Shown here: one piece after another, positions 6,528 to 7,922 of the stretch
How positions within the stretch are numbered: the stretch's first letter is position 1
Layout of the letters: each line of letters opens with the position of its first letter
NCBI GenBank assembly: GCA_015062715.1
Contig: SUUD01000089.1
Span: 1 to 7,922 of the forward strand
Direction of reading: 5' to 3'
DNA from: Olsenella sp.
Lineage (GTDB): Bacteria; Actinomycetota; Coriobacteriia; Coriobacteriales; Atopobiaceae
DNA: 7,922 bases
Made by a program: the position numbers and the translations under genes
Notes under the pieces: model-generated
What the model was told of the DNA's origin: nothing
Database searches by the model: none
The model's input: only the letters and a program-made list of their open reading frames with translations

Positions 6528-6989
6528 ATGTCCAACAAGGGAAGGACCGTCAAGGTCCACTACACCGGAACGCTGCTCGACGGCACCAAGTTCGACAGCT
6601 CGCTCGACCGCGGCGAGCCGCTCGAGTTCGTCTGCGGCGCCGGCCAGATGATCAAGGGCTTCGACGCCGCCGTCGAGGACATGCAGGTTGGCGAGAGGCG
6701 CACCGTCACGCTCCCGCCCGACCAGGCCTACGGCGAGCACCGCCCCGACATGGTCATCACGTTCCCCATCTCGCAGGTCCCCAACCCCGAGCAGTTCAAG
6801 GTGGGCGACAAGGTCGTGCTCCAGGGGCCGGGGGGCAGGCCCGTGCCCGCCACCATCATCAAGATGGACGAGAACGGCGTCACCATCGACGCCAACCACG
6901 AGCTTGCCGGCAAGACGCTCGTCTTCGAGATCGAGCTCGTCGAGGTCTCGGGCGGAAACCCGGGCATGGGCTCGGTCGTCCAGGCCTAG
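6528..6989 (+). CDS. SlyD-like FKBP-type peptidyl-prolyl cis-trans isomerase
   Basis: A 153-residue cytosolic protein without a signal peptide. FKBP-type isomerases speed cis-trans isomerisation of X-Pro bonds, and SlyD members also act as folding chaperones. The FKBP core shows VKVHYTGTLLDGTKFDSS (8-25, with Y12, F22 and D23 at usual active-site positions), GAGQMIKGFDAAVEDM (37-52) and AYGEH (67-71). After AYG comes an inserted flap-type domain (~73-123) in place of the short FKBP12 loop, and then the SlyD signature D-NHELAGKTLVFEIELVEV (121-140). The C-terminal tail is short and Gly-rich, without the His/Cys-rich nickel-binding tail of E. coli SlyD. The gene follows dnaE after 46 bases, so it may share its transcript or be driven from within that gap. 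No functional link with replication is implied by family knowledge. Confidence 0.94.
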   Translation: MSNKGRTVKVHYTGTLLDGTKFDSSLDRGEPLEFVCGAGQMIKGFDAAVEDMQVGERRTVTLPPDQAYGEHRPDMVITFPISQVPNPEQFKVGDKVVLQGPGGRPVPATIIKMDENGVTIDANHELAGKTLVFEIELVEVSGGNPGMGSVVQA

Positions 6990-6994
6990 CCGCC

Positions 6995-7052
6995 GGGGCA
7001 CGTTCCCGGAAGCCACGTTCCCCTTGGGGCGCCCCTCCTGGGGCACCATCCC
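6995..7052. promoter_or_regulatory. Repeats and dyads upstream of the superoxide reductase gene
   Basis: GGGGCACGTTCCC (6995-7007) recurs as GGGGCACCATCCC (7040-7052), 11 of 13 identical. CACGTTCCC also recurs at 7014-7022. Two overlapping dyads lie between: TTCC-C-GGAA (7003-7011) and GGAA-N6-TTCC (7008-7021). Spaced repeats in front of a -10-like element suggest operator sites, but no regulator can be named. Confidence 0.3.
7026..7044 (+). terminator. Weak GC-rich hairpin after the FKBP gene
   Basis: GCCCC (7031-7035) pairs with GGGGC (7040-7044) around TCCT, and a 10-base palindrome GGGGCGCCCC (7026-7035) overlaps it, giving alternative folds. No T-run follows, so this is only a possible factor-independent terminator. 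Confidence 0.25.
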
Positions 7053-7061
7053 ACCGCCATC

Positions 7062-7070
7062 TGCTACCCT
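7062..7070 (+). promoter_or_regulatory. Candidate extended -10 promoter element of the superoxide reductase gene
   Basis: TGCTACCCT carries the TGn extension plus TAnnnT of an extended -10, 35 bases before the ATG at 7106. No matching -35 is visible, which is tolerated by extended -10 promoters. It aligns 9 of 12 with the element in front of dnaE when the ATC upstream is included. Confidence 0.4.
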
Positions 7071-7093
7071 TTTCACAGGGAAGGACTCAAGCG

Positions 7094-7101
7094 AAAGGAA
7101 G
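7094..7101 (+). promoter_or_regulatory. Ribosome binding site of the superoxide reductase gene
   Basis: AAAGGAAG ends four bases before the ATG at 7106, a strong Shine-Dalgarno match consistent with high expression. Confidence 0.65.
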
Positions 7102-7105
7102 AGCC

Positions 7106-7474
7106 ATGACCGACGTCAAGTTCTATCGCCAGAAGACCACCGGTGCCATCTTCACCGTCGTCGCCGAGGGCCCCGAGGGCCACGAGGTCTGCGACAACTG
7201 GGAGGAGATCGTCGCCGGATCGGTCGACGCCGCCGCCGAGAAGCACGTCCCGGCCGTAACCGTCGAGGACGGCAAGGTCTGCGTGCGCGTGGGCGAGGTC
7301 GCCCATCCCATGCTCGACGCTCACTACATCGAGTGGATCGCGCTGGCCGACGGCGCCAAGCTCGCGTTCAAGTACCTCAAGCCCGGCGACGAGCCCGAGG
7401 CGTTCTTCGCCGGCGAGCACGGCACCATCTACGCCTACTGCAACCTGCACGGCCTCTGGAAGGCCGAGTTCTAG
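7106..7474 (+). CDS. dfx: Superoxide reductase (desulfoferrodoxin family) lacking Center I cysteines
   Basis: A 122-residue cytosolic enzyme of the desulfoferrodoxin/neelaredoxin family, which reduces superoxide to hydrogen peroxide without making oxygen and is typical of anaerobes. The catalytic Center II iron ligands are all visible: H47 in EKHVP, H67 in VAHPM, H73 in HYIEW, and C112 with H115 in YCNLHGLW. The catalytic Glu45-Lys46 pair precedes H47. The N-terminal ~35 residues align in length with the desulforedoxin domain of desulfoferrodoxins but lack its CxxC and CC ligands. Only a lone C29 remains, so the FeCys4 Center I must be missing, as in the Treponema-type class III enzymes. Electrons probably come directly from rubredoxin or a similar donor. 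It has its own candidate promoter and a strong ribosome binding site. A nitrilase-like gene follows after 27 bases. The symbol dfx is used for the family, although the protein is neelaredoxin-like. Confidence 0.93.
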   Translation: MTDVKFYRQKTTGAIFTVVAEGPEGHEVCDNWEEIVAGSVDAAAEKHVPAVTVEDGKVCVRVGEVAHPMLDAHYIEWIALADGAKLAFKYLKPGDEPEAFFAGEHGTIYAYCNLHGLWKAEF

Positions 7475-7501
7475 GGTCGCCACCCGGCCCCCGGCAGCCT
7501 C

Positions 7502-7922
7502 ATGAGGATAGCCATCGCACAGATGAACAGCCGTCCGGGGGACTTCTCCCGGACGGCGTCTCGTATGGTCGAGCACGCGCGCGCGGCCGCCGCGCGCGGG
7601 GCCGAGCTCGTCGTGTTCCCGGTCCCCGTGCTCACCGGCCCCGACCCCTGGTCGCGTGGCGAGAACGAGGGCTACCTCGAGGACCTCTCCGCCTGCATGG
7701 GAAGGCTTGCCAGGGAGCTGGCGTGCCCGGCACTGGTCCCGCTGGTGCTGACGCCACCCGGGGGCCCGTTCTGCGAGGCGGTGCTCGTCGCCGACGGGCA
7801 GGCCACGCCGCTTCGGCTCTCGGCCCAACGGCAGGTGGGCGCCCGCCTGGAGCGGGCCGACGCGGGCGACCACGACTTCGTCCCCGTCGGCTTCACCCTG
7901 GGCGGCCTGCGCTTCGCGGTCG
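7502..7922 (+). CDS. Nitrilase-superfamily N-terminal domain, possibly of NAD+ synthetase (partial, degenerate active site)
   Basis: The frame starts at the ATG at 7502 and runs off the right edge (140 full codons). MRIAIAQMNSRPGD at 1-14 and GAELVVFP at 33-40 are the first strands of the carbon-nitrogen hydrolase fold. LTGPDP (44-49) recalls the LTGYPPEDL of the glutaminase half of NadE, which supplies ammonia to make NAD+. The catalytic Glu normally follows FP; here it is Val41. No Lys occurs in the 140 residues, so the catalytic Lys expected near residues 105-115 also appears absent. The domain may be structurally retained but inactive, leaving an ammonia-dependent synthetase, or it may belong to another nitrilase-like family. 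The start is fixed by an in-frame stop 30 bases upstream with no other start codon between, though the Shine-Dalgarno is poor. A later ATG (7523) would remove the first strand. A long hairpin lies in codons 10-19. Confidence 0.8.
   Translation, partial: MRIAIAQMNSRPGDFSRTASRMVEHARAAAARGAELVVFPVPVLTGPDPWSRGENEGYLEDLSACMGRLARELACPALVPLVLTPPGGPFCEAVLVADGQATPLRLSAQRQVGARLERADAGDHDFVPVGFTLGGLRFAV
7530..7557 (+). terminator. Long perfect hairpin within the start of the nitrilase-like gene
   Basis: GCCGTCCGGG (7530-7539) pairs perfectly with CCCGGACGGC (7548-7557). A G-T and a G-C pair extend the stem inward to a four-base ACTT loop. It is the strongest stem noticed in the window. It looks like a terminator or attenuator for the superoxide reductase transcript, but it lies inside codons 10-19 of the next gene and is followed only by GTCTCGT, not a T-run. 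It could reduce read-through or translation of the downstream gene. Confidence 0.5.

Noticed and set aside
2561..6553. Open minus-strand frame of ~1330 codons opposite dnaE
   Set aside because: It is a mirror of GC-rich dnaE codon use, in which third-position G/C leaves the antisense frame without stops. The product is a monotonous Val/Asp/Leu/Gly/His-rich sequence without family motifs, and dnaE explains the region fully.
7073..7873. Minus-strand open frame of 266 codons opposite the superoxide reductase and nitrilase-like genes
   Set aside because: There are no motifs or plausible start context, and the opposite strand holds two genes with clear family signatures.
1..7922. tRNA, rRNA, CRISPR array, insertion sequence or integration site
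   Set aside because: I saw no cloverleaf-like segments, regularly spaced repeats, transposase motifs or terminal inverted repeats. The window is ordinary, densely coding chromosomal sequence.

Overview
The window is very GC-rich, tightly packed DNA with seven plus-strand protein genes and no gap longer than about 120 bases. The gene content suggests a strictly anaerobic, high-GC actinomycete of the class Coriobacteriia, probably an Olsenella/Atopobiaceae-like organism. The pointers are a zinc-ribbon/DUF6273 protein, a secreted cell-wall-repeat plus cysteine-hydrolase protein, a superoxide reductase and a DnaE with an enlarged PHP domain. This placement is inference from gene style and was not tested by any search.

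Left part (1-2530): three consecutive genes of envelope or unknown character. The first is the 3' end of a gene whose product has an acidic, proline-rich linker and a C-terminal zinc ribbon. The second is a zinc-ribbon, transmembrane, DUF6273 protein. The third is a secreted protein with cell-wall-binding-like repeats and a C-terminal NlpC/P60-like cysteine hydrolase domain. Gaps of 18 and 6 bases suggest one transcript.

Middle part (2531-6989): a 108-base intergenic region carries a near-perfect Gram-positive-type LexA/SOS box (CGAAC-N4-GTTCG) and a -10-like TATCAT. It is followed by dnaE, the replicative DNA polymerase III alpha subunit (1280 residues). All nine canonical PHP metal-binding positions are present, with an extra segment of about 65 residues inside the PHP domain. 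A SlyD-like FKBP prolyl isomerase follows 46 bases later and may be co-transcribed.

Right part (6990-7922): a 116-base intergenic region with short repeats, dyads and an extended -10-like element precedes a superoxide reductase that has the catalytic iron site but lacks the rubredoxin-like Center I cysteines. After 27 bases comes the start of a nitrilase-superfamily protein, possibly the amidase half of a glutamine-dependent NAD+ synthetase. It appears to lack the catalytic Glu, and no Lys is visible at all. A long perfect hairpin lies in its first codons.

No tRNA, rRNA, CRISPR array, insertion sequence or clear mobile element was seen. I see no unmistakable new multi-gene system. The strongest unusual signals are the SOS box in front of the main replicative polymerase, the degenerate nitrilase domain, and the hairpin inside the start of that gene.
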